Shown: piece by piece, positions 19,935 through 28,575 of the stretch
How the letters are laid out: every line of letters starts with the position of its first letter
Position numbering within the stretch: position 1 is the first letter of the stretch
Origin: Pseudomonas sp. 6D_7.1_Bac1
GTDB lineage: Bacteria > Pseudomonadota > Gammaproteobacteria > Pseudomonadales > Pseudomonadaceae
Length of the DNA: 64,000 nucleotides
NCBI RefSeq assembly: GCF_025465945.1
Contig: NZ_JANLNW010000016.1
Span: forward strand, 1 to 64,000
Reading direction: 5' to 3'
Notes under the pieces: generated by a model
Seen by the model: the letters and a program-made list of their open reading frames with translations, nothing else
What the model was told of the DNA's origin: nothing
Databases searched by the model: none
Program-made: the position numbers and the translations under genes

Positions 19935-20903
19935 ATGATCGTTGACCGACAAGGCAGACGTTTCCGCAATTTGCGGGTCAGTCTGACCTCCGCCTGCAAC
20001 TACGCCTGTACCTACTGTGTGCCCAATGGCAAGCGGTTGGTGGCTGCGCAGGATGAGCTGTCGGCCGAGGCCATGGCGCGCGGCGTTGCCTACCTGATCG
20101 AAGCCGCGGGTATCGAGCGTTTGCGTATTACCGGTGGCGAGCCGCTGGTGAGTCCAAAGCTGGAAGCCTTTATGACGGCAGTCGGGCAGATGGGCCTTGC
20201 CGATATCAGCCTGACCACCAACGGTCAGTTGCTGGCGAAGAAATTGCCCTTGCTGGTGGACGCCGGTATTCGGCGGATCAACGTTTCCCTCGATACCCTG
20301 GACGCCGATGCGTTCCGCAGCATTGCGCGCGGTGGCGATCTGGCGACAGTGCTCAGCGGCATGGACCAGGCTCGCGCAGCGGGCATGAAAATCAAGGTCA
20401 ACATGGTGCCATTGCGCGGGCAGAATTTCGATCAAGTGATGCCGCTGCTTGATTATTGCCTGGAGCGCAGTTATGAATTGCGCTTCATCGAGCTGATGCG
20501 CATGGGCCATCTGGCCAGCGATTCGAACGCATTCCTGCAGCAGTTTGTCAGCCTCAAACAGTTGTTGAGCCTGATCGGTGAGCGCTACAACTACTTGCAG
20601 GCCGATGCACCGGTGGATGCTACAGCGGTGCGTTACGAAATTCCCGGGCACGGCTATTTCGGCGTTATCGCCAATGAAAGCGTGCCGTTCTGCCGCACAT
20701 GCTCGCGCTTGCGCCTGTCGTCCACTGGCTGGCTGCATGGCTGCCTGTCGTCGAGTAACCGTCACTATGTCGGTGACCTGCTGGACAAGCCGCGCCATGA
20801 AGCACTTCCGGCGCTTCAGCGTTTGCTGGTGAAGGCGTTGGGTGACAAACAGGAAGTGGCGTTCTCTGGTGGCGCAACAATCATGAAGATTATCGGCGGC
20901 TGA
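19935..20903 (+). CDS. moaA: GTP 3',8-cyclase MoaA
   Basis: A radical SAM enzyme that starts molybdenum cofactor synthesis by rearranging GTP. Cys21, Cys25 and Cys28 (CNYACTYC) bind the SAM cluster, and a C-terminal set in FCRTCSRLRL and GCLS binds the second cluster. The C terminus ends in GG, as needed for activity. 322 aa. Pseudomonas often has two moaA copies; this one stands alone, without moaC or moeB nearby, so it may be the secondary copy (inference). Confidence 0.92.
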   Translation: MIVDRQGRRFRNLRVSLTSACNYACTYCVPNGKRLVAAQDELSAEAMARGVAYLIEAAGIERLRITGGEPLVSPKLEAFMTAVGQMGLADISLTTNGQLLAKKLPLLVDAGIRRINVSLDTLDADAFRSIARGGDLATVLSGMDQARAAGMKIKVNMVPLRGQNFDQVMPLLDYCLERSYELRFIELMRMGHLASDSNAFLQQFVSLKQLLSLIGERYNYLQADAPVDATAVRYEIPGHGYFGVIANESVPFCRTCSRLRLSSTGWLHGCLSSSNRHYVGDLLDKPRHEALPALQRLLVKALGDKQEVAFSGGATIMKIIGG

Positions 20904-20913
20904 CTCGGTTTTT

Positions 20914-21045
20914 GTGGCGAGGGGGCTTGCCCCCGTTGGGTCGCGAAGCGACCCCGGTAAAGTCTCCCACCATCCGTCAGACATACCCCGTTTTCTGGTC
21001 TTGCGACTGCTGCGCAGTCGAGCGGGGGCAAGCCCCCTCGCCACA
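20914..21045. repeat. REPIN: two REP sequences in inverted orientation
   Basis: GTGGCGAGGGGGCTTGCCCC at 20914 and its reverse complement ending at 21045 flank about 85 bp. Each arm is itself a small hairpin (GGGGGC/GCCCCC). This is the common REP type of the P. fluorescens group, non-autonomous and spread by RAYT transposases. The right arm lies about 105 bp before the next gene. Confidence 0.9.
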
Positions 21046-21151
21046 GGTTCGTATTATCAAACCGGAATTTTCCATGTCCTCAAGGACTGGCGCGGAAGCT
21101 GCATCCTGCGGACATTCGCCGGTTTTCCGTCACCGGCCTCTGGAGGGTAGG

Positions 21152-21739
21152 ATGCGTAGCCTGGTTTTGCTGCTGGCCTTTTTGGCGCTTGGCGGCTGCA
21201 TGAATGTCAGCGATATGGGCGAAGGGGTTCACTACCACATGAGCGACGCAGGTTTGCTCGATCATAGCGACAGCCGTCGCGTGAACAATCTGCGCATTCA
21301 GCCGGACTCGTTTATCTACATCGCCCAAGGCGCTTTTACGCCGCTGGGCAGTGCCTATCCGCGGCCGAACGTGGTCGCTGAAGTGGCTTTCAACGGCTTC
21401 ATCGAATATTTCCCGATGGTTCGCCGCGCCCGCGCGCCCGAAGGTCTTGACACCGCTATGGGTGAGGCACGTGCTGCTGGCGCGCATTACCTGCTCTACA
21501 CCCGTTTTGCCAAGGCCGATGCGGATGATTGGCTCGACCAGGAAGCCGTAGATCACCAGGGGGCCGACAGCGGGGTGATTCAGATCATGCTGATCGAGAC
21601 CAGCACCCAGTATTTGATCGATACTGCACGGATCAAAAGTCGTAGCGGTTTGCTGGCGTTCCACAACAAACCAGAAGACTTGATCGGCCCGCCGCTGGAG
21701 CAATACGCTCGTAGTCTGCTGGGTTTGAGCAGCCAGTAA
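21152..21739 (+). CDS. DUF4823-type lipoprotein
   Basis: A 195-aa predicted lipoprotein: a short signal peptide ends with the lipobox LGGC, so Cys at about residue 17 would be acylated. No Asp follows the Cys, so outer-membrane sorting is likely. The body has regularly spaced beta segments and GAHYLLYTRF, resembling DUF4823 proteins as I remember them. Function unknown. GGAGGG before the ATG fixes the start; the reading frame extends upstream into the REPIN but that part is not coding. Followed 17 bp later by a DUF1285 gene. Confidence 0.8.
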   Translation: MRSLVLLLAFLALGGCMNVSDMGEGVHYHMSDAGLLDHSDSRRVNNLRIQPDSFIYIAQGAFTPLGSAYPRPNVVAEVAFNGFIEYFPMVRRARAPEGLDTAMGEARAAGAHYLLYTRFAKADADDWLDQEAVDHQGADSGVIQIMLIETSTQYLIDTARIKSRSGLLAFHNKPEDLIGPPLEQYARSLLGLSSQ

Positions 21740-21756
21740 TTCACCAGGAGAGCAGC

Positions 21757-22317
21757 ATGAGTGGTCCGCAAAAAGCTAACGATTTGTTGGGGCAGATCCC
21801 CAAGTCCAAGGGCTTGCCGCCGGTCCACTTATGGAACCCCGACTTCTGCGGCGACATCGATATGCGCATCGCCCGCGACGGTACCTGGTATTACCTGGGC
21901 ACACCGATCGGGCGCAAGCCGATGGTCAAACTGTTTTCCACCATCATTCGCCGCGACGGTGATGATTACTTTCTGATTACCCCGGTCGAAAAGGTCGGGA
22001 TCAAGGTCGATGACGCGCCGTTCGTGGCGGTTGCACTGGAGGTTGAAGGCGAGGGCGAGGCGCAGGTTTTGCGTTTTACCACCAACGTCGAAGAGCAGGC
22101 CGAGGCGGGTGCCGAGCATCCGTTGCGGGTGGTGATCGATCCACTGACCCAGGAGCCGGCGCCTTACGTGCATGTACGCACCAACCTTGAAGCGCTGATC
22201 CATCGCAATGTGTTTTATCAGTTGGTCGAGCTGGCCGTGACCCGCGAGATAGATGGGCAGCGCTGGTTGGGCGTCTGGAGTGGCGGAGAGTTTTTCCCCA
22301 TCGGCCTTGAGCCATAA
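21757..22317 (+). CDS. DUF1285 domain-containing protein
   Basis: A 186-aa soluble protein of the DUF1285 family, with no signal peptide. The family mark here is the HLWNPDFCGDIDMRIARDG stretch, followed by WYYLGTPIGRKPMVKLFSTI. The structure is known for family members, but no activity is established. AGGAGAG precedes the start. Likely cotranscribed with the lipoprotein upstream. Confidence 0.88.
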   Translation: MSGPQKANDLLGQIPKSKGLPPVHLWNPDFCGDIDMRIARDGTWYYLGTPIGRKPMVKLFSTIIRRDGDDYFLITPVEKVGIKVDDAPFVAVALEVEGEGEAQVLRFTTNVEEQAEAGAEHPLRVVIDPLTQEPAPYVHVRTNLEALIHRNVFYQLVELAVTREIDGQRWLGVWSGGEFFPIGLEP

Positions 22318-22342
22318 CGCGCTGCGCTTATGTGATCTGGAA

Positions 22343-22370
22343 AACGGCCCGTTGTCTAAACCGGGCCGTT
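22343..22370 (-). terminator. Terminator between convergent DUF1285 and lipase genes
   Basis: AACGGCCCG and CGGGCCGTT form a 9-bp stem. The minus strand continues with four Ts, so it best fits the lipase transcript. Confidence 0.7.
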
Positions 22371-22380
22371 GCCGATGGGC

Positions 22381-23253
22381 CTACAAACCCTTGCTCTTGA
22401 GTCGAGCGGCGTGTTCGAGATAGAGCCCGACCGGACTTACGTTCCAACTGGTGATCCCGGCCATTTGATTGACTGCGTCAAAATGGTCCATAGGGTAATC
22501 CGAGCGAATCACTTTCCCCAGATGCGAACTGTATCGGCCGACGAGCCCGTCGTTGGCGTCTTTCTCTTTATAAAATAACTTCGACAGCACGATGCAGTTG
22601 ATATGGGTCGGATCGATTAGTTGCGGGGTTTGAAAGTTCTGCAGAATCCCGCTCCAGGAGTAGTAATACACACCGTTTTCAATTTCGTTGCCTTCACCGC
22701 CCCAGTGTTTCGGCACCCCTTGCGGGTACTTGCGATTGAATGCAGCCAGTCCTTCGCTGGTCAGCGATTCGAAAGCTGCTTGAGGGTCCACAGGGTTTTG
22801 CGGATGGCCGCTGATCAATGAAATGAAGGTGCCGACTGCGCTCAACAGGGCCAGTACGAGCGCTTCGGGCAACTCTCCAGGCGTCAGTGCCTTATGCAAT
22901 TGGTCGGCAATCTCGGAGCCGTGATTGGGGCAACTGACAGAGGTGACCGACGCGACCTTTTCCGGGTGCAGCGCCGCGACGTAGCGTGCAGCCAGGGGGC
23001 CTTGGCTATGGCCGATCAGATTGACCTTGGCGGCGCCCGTTTCCTGCAAAATGCGGTTGACCTGTTCGAGCAGTTTTTCACCGCGTTCCTCGTTGCCGTT
23101 GACGGCTGGAATATTCACGGCAAATACCCGAGCGCCAGCGTGCTCCAGGGCTTCCTTGATATCGAAGAAGTAGGGGTAACCGGCGATTGTATCGAAGCCG
23201 AAAAGACCGTGAACCAAAACAATCGGGTATTGCGTAGACGCGTCCATGTTCAT
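22381..23253 (-). CDS. Triacylglycerol lipase (family I.1-like, no signal peptide)
   Basis: A 290-aa alpha/beta hydrolase. [13 protein letters not shown] forms the oxyanion region and GHSQG holds the nucleophile Ser83. Asp in DANDGLVG and His in DHFDAVNQ complete the triad. It resembles the subgroup of family I.1 lipases (as in Proteus) that fold without a Lif foldase; no foldase gene is nearby. No signal peptide is visible, so export, if any, would need another route. The ATG at 23253 follows ACAGG; another ATG two codons later is possible. Confidence 0.88.
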   Translation of the reverse strand: MNMDASTQYPIVLVHGLFGFDTIAGYPYFFDIKEALEHAGARVFAVNIPAVNGNEERGEKLLEQVNRILQETGAAKVNLIGHSQGPLAARYVAALHPEKVASVTSVSCPNHGSEIADQLHKALTPGELPEALVLALLSAVGTFISLISGHPQNPVDPQAAFESLTSEGLAAFNRKYPQGVPKHWGGEGNEIENGVYYYSWSGILQNFQTPQLIDPTHINCIVLSKLFYKEKDANDGLVGRYSSHLGKVIRSDYPMDHFDAVNQMAGITSWNVSPVGLYLEHAARLKSKGL

Positions 23254-23376
23254 GCTTATACCTGTCGATAGCGGATTCAAGTGGAACAGATGCTATTGAC
23301 TGCTTGATCTGTCGCGGCTAACCGTAGTTTACAAAGCGGCTGGGTACAAATCGCTTCGAGCAGGACACGCCTCTAT

Positions 23377-24597
23377 CTACGCCTCTTGCAGCAACTTGCC
23401 GGCGATCGCCCAGCGCCACAGCAGGCGGCCAATGGTGATCGACCAGTTCAGCAGCGCCACTGTCAGAACGGTGAGCAACAGCGTCGGCAGACCGTGCTCG
23501 ACAATGATTTTGCCGGCCAGCAAGGGAAAGCCAAACACCCCTACAAAGTACCCGAGGCTGAACAGCAACAAGGCTTGGGAGGTGCTGCCCGCCGGTGCTT
23601 CATTGGCGGCCAGGCCGTTGATCACCGAGTAGGTCAGCCCGTAACCGATACCCAGCACAGCAGCGGCCATCAAGTAAGTGAAGGCATCGTCGACCACGAA
23701 GCGGAACATCAGAATCGCCACCACCATCAGCCCCGACAGAATGCAGGATGCCCAATAGGGATCGCGCTTGACCACGAAGCCGGCGATCAGCATTCGGCTG
23801 GTGATCGCAGCGCTCATGAAGCCAAGAAAGAACAGCGAGTAGTCCAGTGAGCGGGAGGCGGCGTAGCTGGTCTGGAAACTCGACAGGCCACCAAACACGC
23901 AGCCGCCGAGGCCGACCATGATGATGGGAAACAACGCTTTGGATGACATCACCCGCGCGGCGGCCGCCCAGGAAATCCGTGAAACTGCCGCCGTACCCAA
24001 TTGATTCGGGCGCTGTTTGAGCGCGACGCCCAGACGCCAGAACAACACCGCGCCGATCAGGCTCGCCAATGCGGCGAGGTAAAACGCGCTGGTCACCGGA
24101 TAACCCAGGGCACTGGCTGTCCGCCCGAGCAATGGCCCGGAACCGATGCCAGTCATCATGCTGCCCGAGAGAAGTGCGAAGTACTTGGCACGTTGTGCAG
24201 GCGCTACCAGCATCGCCACGATAATCGGCCCCAAGGTGTAAAACACGCCCCAGCCCAGACCCAACGTCAGACCAAAAAACAGCAGGGTATTGCCGAAGCC
24301 CGGGGTCAGCGCAAAGCCCAGGCTGGCGAGCACCAGCAAACCACCGAACACCGCAATCGAACGGGCGGCGCCGAGCAGGTCCGACAAATGCCCCGAGAGG
24401 ATCACCGCTGCAAAGGTGCTGAGCATCGCCGCCGAAATCACGCTACCCGCATCATGCTCGTTACCACCGCGTGAACTGATCAGCAGTGAGAGCAAAAAGG
24501 TCGAGCCATAGGACAGCGAAAGCAGGTAGCTGGCGAGGCAGAACAAGCCAAACAGTTTTCCTGAAACGGCAGTGTCCGGGGTGTTGCGACTGGGCAT
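23377..24597 (-). CDS. MFS transporter
   Basis: A 406-aa major facilitator with about 12 hydrophobic segments. The loop between TM2 and TM3 reads GHLSDLLGAARS, a fair match to the MFS GxLaDrxGrkxxl signature. The length and topology fit a drug/metabolite or sugar porter, but the substrate cannot be assigned. It is on the same strand as the lipase and 123 bp upstream of it. A GATAA/TTATC dyad lies just before its start. Confidence 0.88.
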   Translation of the reverse strand: MPSRNTPDTAVSGKLFGLFCLASYLLSLSYGSTFLLSLLISSRGGNEHDAGSVISAAMLSTFAAVILSGHLSDLLGAARSIAVFGGLLVLASLGFALTPGFGNTLLFFGLTLGLGWGVFYTLGPIIVAMLVAPAQRAKYFALLSGSMMTGIGSGPLLGRTASALGYPVTSAFYLAALASLIGAVLFWRLGVALKQRPNQLGTAAVSRISWAAAARVMSSKALFPIIMVGLGGCVFGGLSSFQTSYAASRSLDYSLFFLGFMSAAITSRMLIAGFVVKRDPYWASCILSGLMVVAILMFRFVVDDAFTYLMAAAVLGIGYGLTYSVINGLAANEAPAGSTSQALLLFSLGYFVGVFGFPLLAGKIIVEHGLPTLLLTVLTVALLNWSITIGRLLWRWAIAGKLLQEA

Positions 24598-24737
24598 GGA
24601 TAAGTCTCTTTATCTGTTGGTTTTATAGGGTACTTATCTAACACAGGCGGCCGTGGCGTATGTTCTGAGGTTTGCGGTTTCAGGGTTAGCGGAAAACGGA
24701 GTAATCATTTCAGGCGGCGCTGGGCGGTAAACCGATT

Positions 24738-24824
24738 TCATGCACCGTCCTTGGACGGCTCCAGTGCGTGGGGCAACAAGGACGAGGCGAGGGCTTGCAG
24801 TGGCGCGAAGGCGGTGAGGCTCAT
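24738..24824 (-). CDS. Possible 28-codon small ORF
   Basis: In the 349-bp gap before the MFS gene, an ATG at 24824 preceded by AAAGGA opens a 28-codon frame starting MSLTAFAPLQALASSLLPHA. It is short, mildly hydrophobic and of unknown function. The good ribosome site is the only positive evidence. It could be a leader peptide of the MFS gene or chance. The rest of 24598-24946 shows no recognisable feature. Confidence 0.3.
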   Translation of the reverse strand: MSLTAFAPLQALASSLLPHALEPSKDGA

Positions 24825-24946
24825 ATAAATCCTTTTGTGCAGAACACTATTGTGACGGCGCCCGTAGATTAAGTTTTGAAGTGACATGTGACGAGCGCTG
24901 ATCGCCGACATAGTATGGCGGTTTCAACTGTTCACAAGGCACGTCC

Positions 24947-25426
24947 ATGTCGATCGAGATCCGTCCGGCCACCCCCAGCGATGCGCCACAAATTCTTGCG
25001 TTCATCACCGAACTCGCCGACTACGAGCGCGCCCGGCATGAAGTCATCGCCAGCGTCGCCGACATCGAGCGCAGCCTGTTCAGCGAAGGTGCCACCGCCC
25101 ATGGCCTGATCTGCCTGCGCGACGGTTTGCCGATTGGTTTCGCAGTGTTTTTCTTCAGCTACTCGACCTGGCTGGGCAGCAACTGCCTGTACCTCGAAGA
25201 CCTCTACATCACCCCCGAACAACGCGGTGGCGGCGCCGGCAAACAACTGTTGCGCCACCTAGCCAAAATTGCCTGCGCCAACGACTGCGGCCGTTTCGAA
25301 TGGAGCGTGCTGGAATGGAACACCCCAGCCATCGACTTCTACAAATCCCTCGGCGCCCAGCCGCAGGAAGAGTGGGTGCGTTATCGCATGGATGGGGCGG
25401 TGTTGCGGGAGTTTGCCGAGGGTTAG
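24947..25426 (+). CDS. GNAT family N-acetyltransferase
   Basis: A 159-aa acetyltransferase. The acetyl-CoA loop of motif A is QRGGGAGKQLL (about residues 88-98), preceded by the YLEDLYI strand. WNTPAIDFYKSLGA is motif B. This pattern, with the WNxxAxxFY element, is close to diamine (spermidine/spermine) acetyltransferases, so a polyamine or amino-acid-like substrate is a reasonable guess. Its end overlaps the convergent gene at 25423 by four bases. Confidence 0.9.
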   Translation: MSIEIRPATPSDAPQILAFITELADYERARHEVIASVADIERSLFSEGATAHGLICLRDGLPIGFAVFFFSYSTWLGSNCLYLEDLYITPEQRGGGAGKQLLRHLAKIACANDCGRFEWSVLEWNTPAIDFYKSLGAQPQEEWVRYRMDGAVLREFAEG

Positions 25427-25866
25427 TCCGTTGCTTCCCAGTTACCACTAATCATACCGTCGAGCGTTTGTCTTACCGTGATCTTGAAAACACCGGCCTT
25501 CCCTTCATCGAAGGCCGCCCTCCAAGCCTCATAACCTTTACTGAAGTCTGGAATCCCTGCGGTTTTCCCGACTCTTTGGGTGATGCTGCGTTCGATTCCC
25601 CTTGCCTGAAAGGGTAGGTGAGGCATTTCGTTGAACTCACCGCCATTCACCGGATTGATCATCCGAATGTCGTCGACCCTGATGTGAACGACTTTGCCTA
25701 GTTTTGGATAGTTTTCTATTTTCAGAATGGTCAGGGTCGATGTCTCCTCTCCCGGCCTGTTTTTATAGGCCCAGATATCGCCAACCTTCAATTTTTCCGA
25801 TGCGCAAAGAGCGGCGGTGGACCAGAGCACGCCGCAGAACAGCAGCGCCTTTAAAGCATTCATCAT
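25423..25866 (-). CDS. Putative exported protein
   Basis: A 147-aa protein with an N-terminal signal peptide (MMNALKALLFCGVLWSTAAL, with likely cleavage at ALCA-SEK). The mature part starts with KVGDIWAYKNRP and contains alternating beta-like segments. I do not recognise a family. Start at the first of two adjacent ATGs (25866); the upstream in-frame extension is not signal-like. Convergent with the GNAT gene and divergent from dgoK. Confidence 0.7.
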   Translation of the reverse strand: MMNALKALLFCGVLWSTAALCASEKLKVGDIWAYKNRPGEETSTLTILKIENYPKLGKVVHIRVDDIRMINPVNGGEFNEMPHLPFQARGIERSITQRVGKTAGIPDFSKGYEAWRAAFDEGKAGVFKITVRQTLDGMISGNWEATD

Positions 25867-25963
25867 GTTTTCGTCCTTGAGTGTCGGGTGCGGCGGTAAG
25901 CACCATCGCTGGAAATGGCCTGGCATCTTAAAAGCGTTGCTGGAGAAAAACTTGTCACAGTTG

Positions 25964-25986
25964 TAAATCCCGCAATATGGGATTTA
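25964..25986. promoter_or_regulatory. Candidate operator upstream of dgoK
   Basis: TAAATCCC-N7-GGGATTTA: perfect 8-bp arms, ending 10 bp before the predicted -35. The likely binder is the IclR-type regulator encoded at the end of the same cluster; IclR proteins use palindromes of about this size. Direct evidence is the symmetry and position only. Confidence 0.6.
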
Positions 25987-25996
25987 TATTTACATA

Positions 25997-26026
25997 TTGA
26001 GATTTTTATTCCGCGAGGTTTATAGT
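25997..26026 (+). promoter_or_regulatory. Predicted sigma-70 promoter of dgoK
   Basis: TTGAGA (25997-26002), 18 nt, TATAGT (26021-26026), with a start site near 26033 and a 32-nt leader. Confidence 0.6.
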
Positions 26027-26064
26027 CCAGCTCACTCACTACCAAAAACAAAACGGGTGAAGCG

Positions 26065-27066
26065 ATGCAGGCGCAATTGATCGCGCTCGATTGGGGGACC
26101 ACCTCCCTTCGTGCTTACAAACTCGGCTCCAATGGTCAGGTACTCGAACAGCGTTCGCTCGCATCGGGGATCATGCAGTTGCCGGGTGCGCCACGGATGA
26201 TTGCTGGCCAGTCATGCACAGACGGTTTTGAACTGGCATTCGACGAGGCCTGCGGTGATTGGCTCGATGCGCAACCCAGTCTTCCGGTGATTGCCTGCGG
26301 CATGGTCGGCAGTGCTCAGGGCTGGCGTGAAGCCGCCTACTGCGACACGCCGGCGAATGTCGCCAATCTCGGTAACTCCCTACAAGTTGTGCGCAGCCTA
26401 CGCGGTGTCGATGTGCATATCGTGCCCGGCGTCATCCAGCGTTCGCGCTTGCCAAATGTGATGCGTGGCGAGGAAACCCAGGTCCTTGGCGTGCTGCAAA
26501 ACCTGCCAGCCGGGGCAGGGGAGAATCTGTTGATCGGCATGCCGGGCAGCCATTCGAAATGGGTCGAGGTGGTCGAAGGTTGCATCACTCATTTCGACAC
26601 GTTCATGACAGGTGAACTGTTCGCAGTGCTCAGCGAGCACAGCATTCTCGGGCGTACGCAACAACGTGGCGCCGCCTTCGACTGCGGGGCTTTTGATCGC
26701 GGCGTGCAGGTGGCGTTGTCGGCGGATGGTGAGATCGGTCCGCTGTCGACGCTGTTCAGCGCTCGCAGTCTCGGTCTGACCGGTGAACTCAGCGCCAAGC
26801 AACAGCCGGACTATCTGTCCGGCCTGCTGATCGGTCATGAACTGTCGGCGCTGGCCAGTGTTCAGCGCCGTCGGCGCAACAGCGTTGACCTACCTTCAAT
26901 CGTCCTGATCGGCAACGCTCAACTCTGCGCGCGCTATCAGCGTGCCCTCGACACCTGCGGTTTTCCTCACGTGAGCTTGGCCGAACAGGCCACCGAACGC
27001 GGTTTGTGGCAGTTGGCGGTCGCAGCTGGGCTGCTCGGTAAAACCGCTCCCGTTCAACCTGACTAG
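26065..27066 (+). CDS. dgoK: 2-dehydro-3-deoxygalactonokinase
   Basis: Phosphorylates 2-keto-3-deoxygalactonate in the De Ley-Doudoroff galactose pathway. The 333-aa DgoK-family protein starts with LIALDWGTTSLRAYKL, the phosphate-1 motif of this ASKHA-like kinase; MPGSHSKWVEV and TGELFAVL follow as in the family. Ten bases later comes the matching aldolase, so the pair can convert the keto-deoxy sugar acid to pyruvate and glyceraldehyde 3-phosphate. Confidence 0.95.
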   Translation: MQAQLIALDWGTTSLRAYKLGSNGQVLEQRSLASGIMQLPGAPRMIAGQSCTDGFELAFDEACGDWLDAQPSLPVIACGMVGSAQGWREAAYCDTPANVANLGNSLQVVRSLRGVDVHIVPGVIQRSRLPNVMRGEETQVLGVLQNLPAGAGENLLIGMPGSHSKWVEVVEGCITHFDTFMTGELFAVLSEHSILGRTQQRGAAFDCGAFDRGVQVALSADGEIGPLSTLFSARSLGLTGELSAKQQPDYLSGLLIGHELSALASVQRRRRNSVDLPSIVLIGNAQLCARYQRALDTCGFPHVSLAEQATERGLWQLAVAAGLLGKTAPVQPD

Positions 27067-27075
27067 AGGTCTGAC

Positions 27076-27705
27076 ATGCTCAAGCAAGCGCTGGCAACAA
27101 ACGGTCTGATCGCGATCCTTCGCGGCCTGCGCCCACAAGAGGCGGCAGCCATCGGCGAGGTTCTGTACCAGGCCGGTTTCCGGGTTATCGAAGTGCCGCT
27201 CAATTCTCCTGAACCCTATGAAAGCATCCGCATCCTGCGCAGCACGTTGCCTGCCGATTGCCTGATCGGTGCGGGTACGGTGCTGACCCCGGAGCAGGTT
27301 GCGCAGGTGAAAGCCGCCGGTGGTCAGGTGATTGTCATGCCCCACAGCGACGCCAAGGTCCTGCGTGCGGCAAAGGCGGCCGGCTTGTACCTGTCGCCGG
27401 GTGTGGCGACACCGACCGAAGCGTTCGCGGCACTGGCCGAAGGCGCGGATGTGTTGAAGATGTTCCCAGCCGAGCAGATGGGGCCGGCGGTAGTGAAGGC
27501 CTGGCTCGCAGTGTTGCCGGCCGGGACCGTGCTGTTACCGGTGGGCGGGATTACTCCGGACAACATGCAGGTGTTTTTCGAGGCAGGTGTCAAAGGCTTT
27601 GGTCTGGGTTCCGGGTTGTTCAAACCGGGCCTCACGCCTGAGGAAGTGGCCGTTCGGGCGAGGGCGTATGTCGCGGCCTGGAACGCGCTGCACTTCGAGT
27701 TGTAG
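27076..27705 (+). CDS. dgoA: 2-dehydro-3-deoxy-6-phosphogalactonate aldolase
   Basis: Cleaves 2-keto-3-deoxy-6-phosphogalactonate to pyruvate and glyceraldehyde 3-phosphate. The 209-aa class I aldolase of the KDPG/KDPGal family has its Schiff-base lysine at Lys128 in DVLKMFPAEQ and the base Glu39 in VIEVPL. GAGTVLTPEQV and LPVGGITPDN are family motifs. Here dgoA is a single-domain aldolase, not fused to galactonate dehydratase as in the older E. coli naming. Confidence 0.95.
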   Translation: MLKQALATNGLIAILRGLRPQEAAAIGEVLYQAGFRVIEVPLNSPEPYESIRILRSTLPADCLIGAGTVLTPEQVAQVKAAGGQVIVMPHSDAKVLRAAKAAGLYLSPGVATPTEAFAALAEGADVLKMFPAEQMGPAVVKAWLAVLPAGTVLLPVGGITPDNMQVFFEAGVKGFGLGSGLFKPGLTPEEVAVRARAYVAAWNALHFEL

Positions 27706-27765
27706 TGGCGGCACACGGGCAACCATAATGCCGCCCGTTCACTCGCTCAACGGTAAGGCTGGACT

Positions 27766-28560
27766 ATGCAGGAAGAACTCTCGAAAAATGCTGCGCCAAC
27801 CGGCACCCAAACGTTGCTGCGCGGTTTGGCGGTGGTGCATGCCGTGGCCGGTGGAGCTCGTGACCTCAAGGAAATCGCCCGGCTGATCGGCACCACCCGC
27901 AGCACCACGCATCGCCTGGCCAGTTGCCTGGTGGACGAGCGCTATCTGCGAGTGGTGCCGCAAGTGGGTTACCTGCTAGGGCCGAAGCTGATCGAGCTGG
28001 GTTTTCAGGCTCGTGAAGAGCTGCCATTGGTGACCCTGGCCGGACCGTATCTGGACGAGTTGTCGGTGTTGACCGGCGACACCATCCACTTGGCAATCCG
28101 AGAAGGCGACGAGGTGCTGTACCTGCAGAAGATTCCGGGGCGCAATGGCCCGGAAATGCGCTCGCGGGTGGGTCATCGCATGCCGTTGGCACGCACCGGG
28201 ATCGGCAAGGCGCTGATGCTCGATGACGCGCAGCAAGAGTGGCAGCGGCTGTATCAGATCAGCTTGCCGGCGGGTGGGAAGAGTCAGTTCTGGCCGCAGC
28301 ACCCCGAGCAATCCTGGGAGCAGTTTCAGCAGCGCATGCTGGAATATGTGGCGGGTGGCTACGCTTTCGATCTGGAGGACAACGAACCGTCGATTCGCTG
28401 TGTGGCTGCTCCGGTTCGCGATGCCAGTCGGCGGATCGTTGCCGGCATCAGCATCGCCAGCACCGTACCGTACATGCCGCTGGAAAAAATGGCCGAGCTG
28501 ATTCCCCTGATCAAAGGGGTCACGGCTCGGCTGTCGGCGGAGCTAGGGGCCAAGATATAA
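27766..28560 (+). CDS. IclR family transcriptional regulator
   Basis: A 264-aa regulator: N-terminal winged helix-turn-helix (about residues 16-75; EIARLIGTTRSTTHRLASC) and a C-terminal GAF-like ligand domain (DTIHLAIREGDEVLYLQKI onward). It lies 60 bp after dgoA on the same strand. It probably controls dgoKA through the palindrome at 25964. In many Pseudomonas the dgo regulator is of the GntR type, so this pairing is worth noting. Confidence 0.92.
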   Translation: MQEELSKNAAPTGTQTLLRGLAVVHAVAGGARDLKEIARLIGTTRSTTHRLASCLVDERYLRVVPQVGYLLGPKLIELGFQAREELPLVTLAGPYLDELSVLTGDTIHLAIREGDEVLYLQKIPGRNGPEMRSRVGHRMPLARTGIGKALMLDDAQQEWQRLYQISLPAGGKSQFWPQHPEQSWEQFQQRMLEYVAGGYAFDLEDNEPSIRCVAAPVRDASRRIVAGISIASTVPYMPLEKMAELIPLIKGVTARLSAELGAKI

Positions 28561-28575
28561 GCCGCTAACGTCTGA

